64,000 nt of DNA from Streptomyces spororaveus (lineage in GTDB: Bacteria; Actinomycetota; Actinomycetes; Streptomycetales; Streptomycetaceae), in NCBI RefSeq assembly GCF_016755875.1, contig NZ_BNED01000005.1, forward strand, positions 1,922,001-1,986,000, in the 5' to 3' direction. The notes beneath the pieces were generated by a model that saw nothing but the letters and a program-made list of their open reading frames with translations, ran no database searches and had not been told where the DNA came from. Both the position numbers and the translations under genes were made by a program. This document shows, in pieces, positions 16,276 through 25,867 of this stretch; the first letter of the stretch is position 1, and each line of letters begins with the position of its first letter.

Positions 16276-17385
16276 GTGAAGGACACCGCGAAGGACGCGG
16301 GGCAGAGCGCGGATCAGGGCTCGGGCGCCACCGGCAAGGGGTCCGCCCCCTTAGGTGTCGCCGTGGTCGGCGCGGGCTACTGGGGCCCCAATCTCGTCCG
16401 CAACTTCCAGTCCAGTGACCAGTTCCGGCTGCGCTGGCTCTGCGACCTGAACGTGGACCGGGCCCGGCAGGTGCTCGGCGCGTACTCCACGGTCCAGGCG
16501 ACCGGCGACTACGAGGCGGTTCTCGCCGACCCGGAGGTCGACGCGGTCGCGGTGGCCACGCCGGCGGGCACACACCTCGACGTCGCGCTGGCCGCGCTGC
16601 GGGCCGGCAAGCACGTGCTCGTGGAGAAGCCCCTCGCCGCCACGTACGAGGACGGGCTGCGGCTCGTGAACGAGGCCGAGGACCGCGGTCTCACGCTGAT
16701 GTGCGACCACACCTACTGCTACACGCCGGCGGTGGCGCGGATCCGTGAGCTGGTCCGCTCCGGCGAACTCGGCGAGATCCACTACGTGGACTCGGTACGG
16801 ATCAACCTGGGGCTCGTCCAGAAGGACGTCGACGTCCTGTGGGACCTGGCCCCCCACGACCTGTCCGTCCTGGAGTTCATCCTCCCGGACCACGTGCAGC
16901 CGGTCGCCGTCGCCGCCCACGGAGCCGATCCCATCGGGGCCGGCCAGTCCTGCGTGGCCTATCTGACGCTCCAGCTGAACACCGGCGCCATCGCCCACGT
17001 GCACGTCAACTGGCTCTCCCCCACCAAGGTGCGCACCACCATGGTCGGCGGGTCCAAGCGCACCCTGGTGTGGGACGACCTCAACCCCACGCAGCGCGTC
17101 GCGGTGTTCGACCGCGGCGTGGACCTGAGCGCCCCGCAGGAGATCGGCGCGGACGAGCGCCGGGACATGCTCGTCTCCTACCGGACCGGCGACATGGTGG
17201 CGCCCGCGATCGGCGAGAAGGAGGCCCTGCGCAGCATGGTCGAGGAGTTCGCCGCGTCCATCAGGACGGGACGGCCGCCGCTGACGGACGGCCGGGCGGG
17301 CCTGAAGGTGCTGGACATCCTGGAAGCCGCCTCCCGGAGCCTGGAGTTCCGCGGAGCGGTCGTCGGACTGCGCACCGGGCGTTGA
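16276..17385 (+). CDS. Gfo/Idh/MocA-type sugar-nucleotide oxidoreductase (WbpB/WlbA-like)
   Basis: 369 aa from GTG 16276 (AGGAAGGG 5 nt upstream). The Rossmann fold is GVAVVGAGYWGPNLVRNF; the family motif is HVLVEKPLA, with the catalytic lysine in EKP and LAPHDLSVLEF downstream. The GYWGPNLVRNF start is characteristic of WlbA/WbpB proteins that oxidise the 3-OH of UDP-GlcNAcA. The next genes encode an epimerase, two aminotransferases and an acetyltransferase, as expected for an amino-sugar pathway. The exact substrate is inferred from family and context. Confidence 0.87.
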   Translation: MKDTAKDAGQSADQGSGATGKGSAPLGVAVVGAGYWGPNLVRNFQSSDQFRLRWLCDLNVDRARQVLGAYSTVQATGDYEAVLADPEVDAVAVATPAGTHLDVALAALRAGKHVLVEKPLAATYEDGLRLVNEAEDRGLTLMCDHTYCYTPAVARIRELVRSGELGEIHYVDSVRINLGLVQKDVDVLWDLAPHDLSVLEFILPDHVQPVAVAAHGADPIGAGQSCVAYLTLQLNTGAIAHVHVNWLSPTKVRTTMVGGSKRTLVWDDLNPTQRVAVFDRGVDLSAPQEIGADERRDMLVSYRTGDMVAPAIGEKEALRSMVEEFAASIRTGRPPLTDGRAGLKVLDILEAASRSLEFRGAVVGLRTGR

Positions 17386-17443
17386 GCCTCCGCGGTCCGA
17401 TCACACGCAAGACCACGACCGAAGATTCAGTGGGGGCAGGGCG

Positions 17444-18439
17444 TTGAGCAGCGTACGAGGCAAGAGGATTCTGGTCACCGGAGGGGCGGGCACGATCGGC
17501 TCGCACCTGGTGGACCTGCTGGTGGACAACGGGGCACGCGAGGTCGTGGTGCTCGACAACTTCGTGCGGGGGCGGACCGCCAACCTGGCCCGCGCCCTGC
17601 CGAGCGGGGTGGTGGAGGTCGTCGACGGCGACATCCGCGACGTGGCCGCCGTGCGCAAGGCGACCGAGGGCGCCGAGCTGGTGTTCCACCTCGCCGCCAT
17701 CCGGATCACCCAGTGCGCGGAGGAACCGCGGCTGGCGAACGAGGTCATGGTGGACGGCACCTTCAACGTGCTGGAGGCGGCCGCGGCCGCCGGGGTGGGC
17801 AAGGTGATCGCTTCCTCCTCGGCCTCGGTGTACGGCCTGGCCGAGCAGTTCCCGACCACCGAGCGCCACCACCCGTACAACAACGACACCTTCTACGGTG
17901 CCGCGAAGGCCTTCAACGAGGGGGTGCTGCGCAGCTTCCACTCCATGTACGGGCTGGACTACGTGGCCCTGCGCTACTTCAACGTGTACGGGCCCCGGAT
18001 GGACATCCACGGCCTGTACACCGAGGTACTGATCCGCTGGATGGAGCGGATCGCCTCGGGCGAGCCGCCGCTGATCCTCGGGGACGGCCTGCAGACCATG
18101 GACTTCGTCGACGTCCGGGACATCGCGCGCGCCAACCTGCTGGCCGCCGAGTCGGACCTGACCGACGAGGTCTTCAACGTCGCGAGCGGCACCGAGACCA
18201 GCCTGCTCCAGCTCGCGCACGGCCTGCTGGAGGCCATGGGCGCCGAGGGCCTGGTTCCCGAGCACGGCCCGGCCCGTGCCGTGAACGGCGTCACCCGGCG
18301 GCTCGCGGACACCTCGCAGGCCGCGGAGCGCCTCGGGTTCACCGCCGGGATCGACCTGCGCAGCGGGCTGCGGGACCTGGTGGACTGGTGGCGGGCCGAG
18401 CGCGCCGCCGACGCGGCGGCCGCGGAGGCGGGCCGATGA
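17444..18439 (+). CDS. NAD-dependent nucleotide-sugar epimerase/dehydratase (extended SDR)
   Basis: 331 aa. The only well-placed start is TTG 17444. NAD binding is ILVTGGAGTIGSHLVD, and the catalytic Y151/K155 sit in YGAAK. ALRYFNVYGPRMDIHG is typical of UDP-glucose/GlcNAc 4-epimerase and GDP-sugar dehydratase relatives. It ends in an ATGA overlap with the aminotransferase gene. It probably interconverts or dehydrates the UDP-sugar used by the following enzymes; whether it is a 4-epimerase or 4,6-dehydratase cannot be fixed from motifs alone. Confidence 0.87.
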   Translation: MSSVRGKRILVTGGAGTIGSHLVDLLVDNGAREVVVLDNFVRGRTANLARALPSGVVEVVDGDIRDVAAVRKATEGAELVFHLAAIRITQCAEEPRLANEVMVDGTFNVLEAAAAAGVGKVIASSSASVYGLAEQFPTTERHHPYNNDTFYGAAKAFNEGVLRSFHSMYGLDYVALRYFNVYGPRMDIHGLYTEVLIRWMERIASGEPPLILGDGLQTMDFVDVRDIARANLLAAESDLTDEVFNVASGTETSLLQLAHGLLEAMGAEGLVPEHGPARAVNGVTRRLADTSQAAERLGFTAGIDLRSGLRDLVDWWRAERAADAAAAEAGR

Positions 18440-19590
18440 GCACCCCGGGGGCCGCCCCGGCCCGGATCCCGGTGATGGTGCCCTGGCTGGGCGAGGAGGA
18501 GGCGAAGGCCGCCGCCGACGCGGTGCTCTCCGGCTGGGTGGCCCAGGGTCCCCGGGTCGCCGAGTTCGAGCGGGCCTTCGCCGAGCGGGTGGGCGCCGAG
18601 CACGGCATCGCGGTGAGCTCGTGCACCACCGCCCTGCACCTGGCCCTGATCGCGCTGGACCTCGGTCCGGGCGACGAGGTGGTCGTCCCCTCGCTGTCGT
18701 TCATCGCCACGGCCAACGCCGTGCGCTACGTGGGCGCCCGGCCGGTGTTCGCGGACGTCGAGGAGGCCACCGGCAACCTCACCCCGGCCACCGTGGACGC
18801 GGTCCGCACGCCGCGGACCAAGGCGGTGATCGCCGTCCACCAGGGCGGGGTGCCCGCGGACGTGCACGCGCTGCGCGCGGTGTGCGCCGACTGGGACGTG
18901 GCCCTGGTGGAGGACGCCGCCTGCGGGATCGGCGCGACGGTGGGCGGCAAGTCGGTGGGCCACGGCGCGCTGCTCGCCGCCTGGTCCTTCCACCCGCGCA
19001 AGGTGATCACCACCGGCGAGGGCGGCATGCTGACCACGGACGACGCGCGGTGGGCGGAGCGGCTGCGGCGGCTGCGCGAGCACGGCATGAACGTGTCCGC
19101 CGCGCAGCGCCACGCTAGCAGCAAGCCGGTCGTCGAGAGCTACCTGGAGGTCGGCTACAACTACCGGATGACCGACATCCAGGCCGCGGTCGGCCTGGTG
19201 CAGCTCGGCAGGCTGGACGAGATCGTGGCCCGGCGGCGCTCGCTGGCCGCCCGGTACACGGAGCTGCTGAGCACGGTCCCGGGGCTGCGCCCGGTCGGGG
19301 ACCCCGGTCACGGCCAGGGCAACTTCCAGTCGTACTGGGTGCTGCCGGCCGAGGACTTCCCGGTCGGGCGGGACGAGCTGCTCGCGGCGCTCTCCGAGGC
19401 CGGGATCTCGGCCCGGCGCGGCATCATGGCCTCGCACCTGGAGCCCGCGTACGCGGACCACGGCGCGGCGCCGCTGCCGGTGACCGAGCGGATCAGCCGC
19501 GACTCGCTGATCCTGCCGCTGTTCCACACGATGACGCGGGAGCAGCAGGACCGGGTGGTGGCGGTGCTGCGCGAACAGGCGGGCGGATGA
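18436..19590 (+). CDS. DegT/DnrJ/EryC1/StrS aminotransferase (first copy)
   Basis: 384 aa, PLP-dependent nucleotide-sugar aminotransferase. VSSCTTALHLAL binds the cofactor phosphate, EDAACGIGA holds the ring-stacking region, and SFHPRKVITTGEGGM carries the Schiff-base lysine K189. The SFHPRK form is that of PseC/PglE/perosamine synthase-like enzymes acting at C4 of keto-sugars. It is coupled by ATGA to the epimerase before and the NeuD-type acetyltransferase after, suggesting amination followed by N-acylation. Confidence 0.9.
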   Translation: MSTPGAAPARIPVMVPWLGEEEAKAAADAVLSGWVAQGPRVAEFERAFAERVGAEHGIAVSSCTTALHLALIALDLGPGDEVVVPSLSFIATANAVRYVGARPVFADVEEATGNLTPATVDAVRTPRTKAVIAVHQGGVPADVHALRAVCADWDVALVEDAACGIGATVGGKSVGHGALLAAWSFHPRKVITTGEGGMLTTDDARWAERLRRLREHGMNVSAAQRHASSKPVVESYLEVGYNYRMTDIQAAVGLVQLGRLDEIVARRRSLAARYTELLSTVPGLRPVGDPGHGQGNFQSYWVLPAEDFPVGRDELLAALSEAGISARRGIMASHLEPAYADHGAAPLPVTERISRDSLILPLFHTMTREQQDRVVAVLREQAGG

Positions 19591-20360
19591 GCGGCCCGCC
19601 GCGGCGGACCGAGGACCTGCTGATCGTCGGCGCGGGCGGGTTCGCCCGCGAGACCGCCCAGGCGGTACGGGACACGGCCGCCGCGGCGGCCGCGTCCGGC
19701 CGTGCCCCGCGGTGGCGCCTGGCCGGACACCTCGACGACGATCCCGGCCTGCACGGCCGGGAGGTCGACGGGGTGCCGGTGCTGGGCGGCAGCCACCTCG
19801 TGCACGAGCTGCCGGCGGCCCGGGTGGTGGTCTGCGCGGGCAGTCCGCGCGACTACGCCGTACGGGCCCGTCTGGTACGGCGTCTGGGGCTGCCCGGCAG
19901 CCGCTACGCCACGGTGGTCCACCCCACGGCGGTGGTCTCGGGGTCCTCGCTGCTCGGCGCGGGCTCGGTCCTGCTCGCGCACTGCGTGCTGACGGCCGCC
20001 GTCCGCCTCGGGTCCCACGTGGCGGTGATGCCGCACGTGGTGCTCACCCACGACGACCGGGTCGGGGACTTCGCCACGCTCGCCTCCGGGGTACGCCTCG
20101 GCGGCGGGGTGCGGCTGGGGCGCGGGGCGTACGTGGGCGCCGGTGCGCTGGTGCGCGAGGGCACGACGGTCGGCGCCTGGTCGCTGACCGGTATGGGAAG
20201 CACGGTCCTGGCCGATGTGCCGCCCGGTGAGGTGTGGGCCGGAAGCCCCGCCCGCCGGCTGCGCGCGGCGGGTGGCCCGGCGCTCGACGAGCTGCGGGCC
20301 GATGGCGAGGAGACGGCCGGCCGGTGGCCGGAGACACGGATGGGGAGCACTGTCGTATGA
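19587..20360 (+). CDS. NeuD/PglD-family sugar O/N-acyltransferase
   Basis: 257 aa. The N-terminal PglD-type Rossmann-like domain (LLIVGAGGFARETAQAV, about 8-120) is followed by a left-handed parallel beta-helix with hexapeptide repeats (VSGSSLLGAGSVLLAHCVLT, then GVRLGGGVRLGRGAYVGAG). The family acetylates UDP-4-amino sugars or sialic-acid-like sugars. Overlap with both flanking aminotransferase genes ties it to the amino-sugar made there. Confidence 0.88.
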   Translation: MSGPPRRTEDLLIVGAGGFARETAQAVRDTAAAAAASGRAPRWRLAGHLDDDPGLHGREVDGVPVLGGSHLVHELPAARVVVCAGSPRDYAVRARLVRRLGLPGSRYATVVHPTAVVSGSSLLGAGSVLLAHCVLTAAVRLGSHVAVMPHVVLTHDDRVGDFATLASGVRLGGGVRLGRGAYVGAGALVREGTTVGAWSLTGMGSTVLADVPPGEVWAGSPARRLRAAGGPALDELRADGEETAGRWPETRMGSTVV

Positions 20361-21472
20361 ACCAGATACCGCTCGTCGACCTGAAGGCGGCGCACGCCGA
20401 GGTCGCCGGGGAATTACGGGCAGGATTCGACCGTGTGCTCGCCGACACGGCCTTCATCGGCGGTGCGGAGGTCCGCGCGTTCGAGCGTGAGTACGCCGAC
20501 TTCGCGGGGGTCGGGCACTGCGTGGGGGTCGCCAACGGCACCGACGCCCTCGAACTGGCCCTGCGCGCGAGCGGGGTGGGTGTCGGCGACGAGGTGGTGC
20601 TGCCCGCGAACACCTTCATCGCCACCGCGGGGGCCGTGGCCCGGATCGGTGCCCGGCCGGTGCTCGCCGACTGCCTCCCCGACACCCTGCTGATGGATCC
20701 GCGGGCCGCACTGGAGGCCGTGGGACCGGCCACCCGCGCGGTCGTCCCCGTCCACCTCTACGGGCAGTGCGCGGACACCGCGGCGCTGGCGGCCGGACTC
20801 CCGGCGCACGTGAAGATCGTCGAGGACGCCGCGCAGAGCCAGGGCGCGACCCGGGACGGACGCTCCCCCGGCAGCGGGGGCATCGCCGCGACCAGCTTCT
20901 ACCCGGGCAAGAACCTGGGCGCGTACGGCGACGCGGGCGCGGTGGTGACCGACGACGAGGAGAGCGCGGACCTGGTCCGGGCCCTGGCCAACCACGGCGG
21001 CATCGCCAAGTACCGCCACGACGTGGCCGGTTTCAACAGCCGCCTCGACGGTCTGCAGGCCGTGGTCCTGCGGGCCAAGCTGGCCAGGCTCGCCGAGGGG
21101 AACGCGGCCCGCCGTGCCGCCGCCGCCCGCTACGACGAGCTGCTGGGCGACCTCGCCGCCGCCGGGCGGGTCACCCTGCCGGTCACGGCCGAGGGCAACG
21201 TCCACGTATGGCACCTGTACGTGGTCCGGGTCGCCGGGGCGGACCGCGACGCCGTCGTCGGCAAACTCAACGCGGAGGGGATCGGCGCGGGCGTGCACTA
21301 CCCGGCGCCGGTCCACCTGACCCCCGCCTTCGGTCATCTCGGCCACGGCCGGGGCGACTTCCCGCACGCCGAGCAGGCCGCGGACCGGATGCTCTCGCTC
21401 CCCCTCTTCCCGCAGATCACCGCCGAACAGCAGCGGCGGGTCGTGGACACGCTCCGCACCGCCCTGCGCTGA
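20357..21472 (+). CDS. DegT/DnrJ/EryC1/StrS aminotransferase (second copy, WbpE/WlbC-like)
   Basis: 371 aa. IPLVDLKAAHAEVAGEL, the start IGGAEVRAFEREYA and the PLP lysine K185 in SFYPGKNLGAYGDAG are characteristic of the 3-aminotransferases (WbpE, WlbC, FdtB, QdtB). With the WbpB-like oxidoreductase at 16276 it can form a 3-amino-3-deoxy sugar. It differs from the first copy, whose lysine motif is SFHPRK, so two different sugar positions or substrates are likely. It is the last gene of the ATGA-linked chain. Confidence 0.9.
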   Translation: MNQIPLVDLKAAHAEVAGELRAGFDRVLADTAFIGGAEVRAFEREYADFAGVGHCVGVANGTDALELALRASGVGVGDEVVLPANTFIATAGAVARIGARPVLADCLPDTLLMDPRAALEAVGPATRAVVPVHLYGQCADTAALAAGLPAHVKIVEDAAQSQGATRDGRSPGSGGIAATSFYPGKNLGAYGDAGAVVTDDEESADLVRALANHGGIAKYRHDVAGFNSRLDGLQAVVLRAKLARLAEGNAARRAAAARYDELLGDLAAAGRVTLPVTAEGNVHVWHLYVVRVAGADRDAVVGKLNAEGIGAGVHYPAPVHLTPAFGHLGHGRGDFPHAEQAADRMLSLPLFPQITAEQQRRVVDTLRTALR

Positions 21473-21504
21473 CCCCACGCGCTCACGCAAACAATGAGGT
21501 CCAG

Positions 21505-24500
21505 ATGAACAGACGGACAAGGTTGCTCCGTTACGGTTTCTTCACCGTGATCGCGGCCTTGATGGCCACGGTCCTGCCACCGGCCGCACCGGCCGGTGCG
21601 GCCGATCCCTGCGGTCCCACCACGAACGCGATCGTGTGCGAGAACTCCAAGCCCGGCACGCCGATGGAGGAGTGGTTCGCGCCCAGTGCGTACGGCGACA
21701 TCAAGGGCTTCCCGGCCCAGACGAGCGTCCAGGCCGGCGAGACCGTGCAGTTCAAGATCCAGTCGCCGACCGCGTACAGGGTGTCGGTGTACCGCCTCGG
21801 CCACTACGGGGGCAGCGGTGCCCGCCTGATGTCGACCGCGGCCCAGGCCGCCCAGACGTACCCGGCGAACTTCCTGCCGGGCGGCAACCCCGCGACCTGC
21901 GCCAAGAAGCCCGCCACCGGCCTGGTCGACTGCGGGAACTGGCCCGTGACCGCGACGTGGACCGTGCCGGCGGACGCCGTGTCCGGGCTCTACGTCGTCA
22001 ACTTCGACCAGGCGGACGGCAACGGCGTGATGCCGTACCCGTTCGTCGTCCGCAACGACGCCGGCCACTCCGACATCGTCGTGCAGACCAGCGACCAGAC
22101 CTGGCAGGCGTACAACAACTACGGCGGCCAGGACCTGTATGACGGCGGCGGCCCCGCCCCGGACGGGCGGGCGTACGAGGTCAGCTACAACCGGCCCATG
22201 GACATCGGCGGGGACAACGGGATCTACGGTTCCGAGTTCCAGATGGTGGCCTGGCTGGAGCGCAACGGCTACGACGTGAGCTACATGTCCGGCGTCGACA
22301 TGTCGGTCCGCGGCGGGACCCTGCTGCGCAACCACAAGGTCTTCCTGTCCTCGGGGCACGACGAGTACTGGACCCAGGAGCAGTTCACGAACGCGCTGAA
22401 CGCGCGCAAGGCCGGGGTCCACCAGGCGTACTTCAGCGGCAACGAGGTCTTCTGGAAGACCCGCCTTGCGCCGAGCATCGACGGCGCGGGCACCGCCAAC
22501 CGGACGCTGGTCTCGTACAAGGAGACCAAGCTGTCCTTCCCCCAGCCGAACGGCGTCCCCGATCCGAGCGGGATCTGGACCGGCACCTTCATGGACCCGG
22601 CCAGCGCCACGAACGGCCGGCCCTTCCAGCCGCAGAACCAGCTGACCGGCTCGATGTTCAGCGTCAACGGCTACCGCAGCGACGCGATCACCGTCCCGGG
22701 GACCTTCGCCAAGCAGCGGCTGTGGCGCAACACCACGGTCGCGAACCTCACCCCCTCGCAGACCGCCACGTTCCCCACCGGCACGCTCGGCTACGAGTGG
22801 GACAGCGACGTGGAGAACGCCAGCCGGCCGGCCGGGCAGATCACGATGTCCTCCACCACGGTGGACATCGAGGACGGCAAGCTCCTCAAGGACTACGGCA
22901 ACACCTACGGCAACGGCACCGCGACACACAGCCTGGTGGCCTTCCGCGACCAGACCTCGCACGCGCTGGTCTTCGGCGCGGGCACGGTGCAGTGGTCCTG
23001 GGGCCTGACCAACATGCCGACGGGCAACCCGGACGACGCGGTGGTCACCGCGGACAAGCGGATGCAGCAGGCCACGGTGAACGTCTTCGCCGACATGGGC
23101 GTCCAGCCGAAGTCCCTGCAGAGCGATCTGATCGCCTCGACCGCCTCCACGGACACCGTGGGCCCGGCCGTGACGGTGACCAGCCCGGCGGCGAACGCCA
23201 CCGTACCGGCGCTGCGGCCCGTGACCATCACGGGCACGGCCGCCGACACCGGCGGCGGTGTGGTCGCCCGGGTGGAGGTCTCCACCGACGGCGGCACGAC
23301 CTGGAAGGCGACGACCGGGCTGGGATCCTGGAGCTACAAGTGGACCCCGACCGTCCCCGGCGCCGCGCAGATCAAGGTGCGCGCGGTGGACGACAGCGTC
23401 AACATCGGCGCCACCACGACGGTGCCGCTGACGGTGGGACCCCAGCAGTGCCCCTGCACGGTGTGGCCCGCCGCGGCCGTGCCGGGCACCGTGAACGCCG
23501 GTGACGGCAGCGCCGTCGAGCTCGGCGTCAAGATCCGCTCCTCGGTCGCCGGCTCGATCACCGGTGTCCGCTTCTACAAGTCACCCGCCAACACCGGCAC
23601 CCACACCGGCAGCCTCTGGAGCAGCTCCGGCCAGCGCCTGGCCACCGGTACCTTCACCAATGAGACGGCCTCCGGCTGGCAGCAGCTGAACTTCGCCACG
23701 CCGGTCCCGGTCAAGGCGAACACCACCTACGTCGCCTCCTACTTCGCCCCGCACGGCGGCTACTCCTTCGACAACACCTTCGCCGCGGGCGATGCGGGCC
23801 TGGCCCCGCTCACCGCGCTGAAGAGCGGCACCGACGGCGGCAACGGCGTCTACCGCTACAGCGGCACGGGCGGGTTCCCGTCCACCGCCTCCTCCGGCAG
23901 CAACTACTGGGTGGACGCGGTCCTGGACACCGCGACCGCCAGCACCACCCCGCCCACCGTCACCGCCACCTCGCCGCAGTCCGCGGCGACCGGCACCCAG
24001 ATCACGGCGGCCATGTCGGCCACCTTCAGCAACGCCGTCGACGTGGACACGCTGGTGTTCTCCGTCAAGGATTCCGGCGGCACGGCCGTTCCCGGCACCA
24101 AGGTGCTGGGCGCGTCCAACAGCGCGACCTTCACCCCGTCCTCCGAACTGGCCCTGAACTCCACCTACACGGCGTCCGTCCAGGCCGCCGACCTGTGGGG
24201 CAACGCCATGGCCGCACCGGTCACGTGGAACTTCACCACCAGCACGAGCCCGCCCGCGGTCAACTGCCCGTGCACGCTGTGGAACGCCGCCGCGGCACCG
24301 AGCACCGCCAACGTGGGTGACGACGCCAACTCCGTGGAACTGGGCACCCGGTTCCAGTCCGCGGTGAACGGCTACGTCACCGGCGTCACCTTCTACAAGG
24401 GCCCCGGCAACACCGGTACGCACACCGGCAGCCTGTGGTCCGCCTCCGGCACCCTGCTCGCCACCGGCACCTTCGGCAGCGAGACCGTCTCCGGCTGGCA

Positions 24501-24804
24501 GCAGCTGCAGTTCGCCACGGCGGTACCGGTCACGGCGGGCACCACGTACGTGGCCTCCTACCACGCACCGAACGGCAACTACTCGGTCGACGGCGGCTAC
24601 TTCACCGGCGCGCACCGCTCCTATCCGCTGGTGGCCCCGGCCGACGCGGCCGGCAGCGCCAACGGGCTCTACAAGTACGGGGCGGCCACGGCCTTCCCCA
24701 CGAACACCTTCGGCTCGGTGAACTACTGGGTCGGCCCGATCTTCACCACCACCGCACCGGCCGCCCTCCAGGAGGGGCTGTCCACGGAGGTGAGCGGGCA
24801 GTGA
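21505..24804 (+). CDS. Large secreted protein: DMF-amidase-like domain, Ig-like modules, two DUF4082
   Basis: 1,099 aa; signal peptide about 1-33; GAGGT 7 nt before ATG 21505. Residues about 75-535 resemble the C-terminal domain of the N,N-dimethylformamidase large subunit (YRLGHYGGSGAR, QAYNNYGG, FLSSGHDEYWT, YFSGNEVFWK). An Ig-like domain follows (about 553-645), then DUF4082 (about 650-795), an SbsA-type Ig domain (about 805-910) and a second DUF4082 (about 915-1085). The two DUF4082 units share NTGTHTGSLWS and YVASY. It lies between sugar enzymes and glycosyltransferases and overlaps the next gene by GTGA, so it probably acts on or binds the exported polysaccharide. The enzymatic activity is untested. 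Confidence 0.85.
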   Translation: MNRRTRLLRYGFFTVIAALMATVLPPAAPAGAADPCGPTTNAIVCENSKPGTPMEEWFAPSAYGDIKGFPAQTSVQAGETVQFKIQSPTAYRVSVYRLGHYGGSGARLMSTAAQAAQTYPANFLPGGNPATCAKKPATGLVDCGNWPVTATWTVPADAVSGLYVVNFDQADGNGVMPYPFVVRNDAGHSDIVVQTSDQTWQAYNNYGGQDLYDGGGPAPDGRAYEVSYNRPMDIGGDNGIYGSEFQMVAWLERNGYDVSYMSGVDMSVRGGTLLRNHKVFLSSGHDEYWTQEQFTNALNARKAGVHQAYFSGNEVFWKTRLAPSIDGAGTANRTLVSYKETKLSFPQPNGVPDPSGIWTGTFMDPASATNGRPFQPQNQLTGSMFSVNGYRSDAITVPGTFAKQRLWRNTTVANLTPSQTATFPTGTLGYEWDSDVENASRPAGQITMSSTTVDIEDGKLLKDYGNTYGNGTATHSLVAFRDQTSHALVFGAGTVQWSWGLTNMPTGNPDDAVVTADKRMQQATVNVFADMGVQPKSLQSDLIASTASTDTVGPAVTVTSPAANATVPALRPVTITGTAADTGGGVVARVEVSTDGGTTWKATTGLGSWSYKWTPTVPGAAQIKVRAVDDSVNIGATTTVPLTVGPQQCPCTVWPAAAVPGTVNAGDGSAVELGVKIRSSVAGSITGVRFYKSPANTGTHTGSLWSSSGQRLATGTFTNETASGWQQLNFATPVPVKANTTYVASYFAPHGGYSFDNTFAAGDAGLAPLTALKSGTDGGNGVYRYSGTGGFPSTASSGSNYWVDAVLDTATASTTPPTVTATSPQSAATGTQITAAMSATFSNAVDVDTLVFSVKDSGGTAVPGTKVLGASNSATFTPSSELALNSTYTASVQAADLWGNAMAAPVTWNFTTSTSPPAVNCPCTLWNAAAAPSTANVGDDANSVELGTRFQSAVNGYVTGVTFYKGPGNTGTHTGSLWSASGTLLATGTFGSETVSGWQQLQFATAVPVTAGTTYVASYHAPNGNYSVDGGYFTGAHRSYPLVAPADAAGSANGLYKYGAATAFPTNTFGSVNYWVGPIFTTTAPAALQEGLSTEVSGQ

Positions 24805-25850
24805 GCACGGTCAGCGTGGTGATCCCCTGCTACAAGTACGGCCACTTCCTGGCGGACTGCGTCAAGAGCGTGCTGGACGAGCAGGAGGGCGTCGACGTGC
24901 GGGTGTTGATCATCGACGACGCCTCGCCCGACGACTCCGCGGAGGTCGCCCGCGCGCTGGCGGCCGCCGACCCGCGGATCGAGGTACGGGTCCACGAGAG
25001 CAACAAGGGCCACATCGCCACCTACAACGAGGGCCTGCTGGAGTGGGCCGACGGGGACTACGTCGCCCTGCTGTCGGCGGACGACCGGCTGGTCCCCGGG
25101 GCCCTGGTGCGCGCCGCGGCCCTGCTCGACGCGCATCCGGAGGTCGGCTTCGCCTACGGCAGGCCGCTGCGCTTCCAGCACGGCGGGCCGCTTCCCGCGG
25201 CCCGTACCCGGAGCACCGGATCGGTCGTCTACCCCGGACGGTGGTGGCTGGACCGGCGGTTCCGGGAGGGCACCGGGTGCATCACCTCACCCGAGGTGGT
25301 GGTCCGCACGAGTCTCCAGCGCAAGGTCGGGGGCTACGACCCGGACCTGCCGCACGCCGGCGACATCGAGATGTGGATGCGGCTCGCGGCGCACGCCGAC
25401 GTGGGCTACATCCGCGGGGCCGACCAGGCCTTCTACCGGGTCCACGGGAACAACATGTCCACCACGGACTTCGGCGGGCAGCTCGACGACCTGCGCCAGC
25501 GCCTGGTCGCCTTCGACTCGGTGCTCGACAAGTGCTCCGGGCTGCTGCCGGGGGCCGACCGGCTGGCGCTGTCGGCGCGGACCCGGCTCGCCCGGTACGC
25601 GCTGCGGCGCGCCTACCGGGCGTACGACCGGGGACGCACCGCGGTGGTACCGGTCGACGAGCTCGTGGAGTTCGCGGCCGAGTGCCTGCCCGCGGGCTAC
25701 ACGAGGCTGGCCGAGTACCGGGCGCTGCTCAGGCGCCGGCGCATCGGCCCGCGCGCCATGCCGTACCTCCAGCCGCTCGTCCTCTCGGCCGTGGCGGACC
25801 GGGGGCGCGAGTGGCTGTGGTGGCGGTCCTGGAAGCGTCGAGGGATTTGA
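24801..25850 (+). CDS. Family 2 glycosyltransferase
   Basis: 349 aa; the GTG at 24801 overlaps the previous stop (GTGA). The GT-A fold starts STVSVVIPCYKYGHFL, with IIDDASPDDS for the nucleotide and LLSADDRLVPGA as the DxD-type motif. The acceptor-side HAGDIEMWMRLA matches the ED-like catalytic segment of EpsH/WcaA relatives. There is no membrane helix. It should add one sugar of the repeat unit on the cytoplasmic face. Confidence 0.9.
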   Translation: MSTVSVVIPCYKYGHFLADCVKSVLDEQEGVDVRVLIIDDASPDDSAEVARALAAADPRIEVRVHESNKGHIATYNEGLLEWADGDYVALLSADDRLVPGALVRAAALLDAHPEVGFAYGRPLRFQHGGPLPAARTRSTGSVVYPGRWWLDRRFREGTGCITSPEVVVRTSLQRKVGGYDPDLPHAGDIEMWMRLAAHADVGYIRGADQAFYRVHGNNMSTTDFGGQLDDLRQRLVAFDSVLDKCSGLLPGADRLALSARTRLARYALRRAYRAYDRGRTAVVPVDELVEFAAECLPAGYTRLAEYRALLRRRRIGPRAMPYLQPLVLSAVADRGREWLWWRSWKRRGI

Positions 25851-25867
25851 TGACGCGAACGCAGTGT

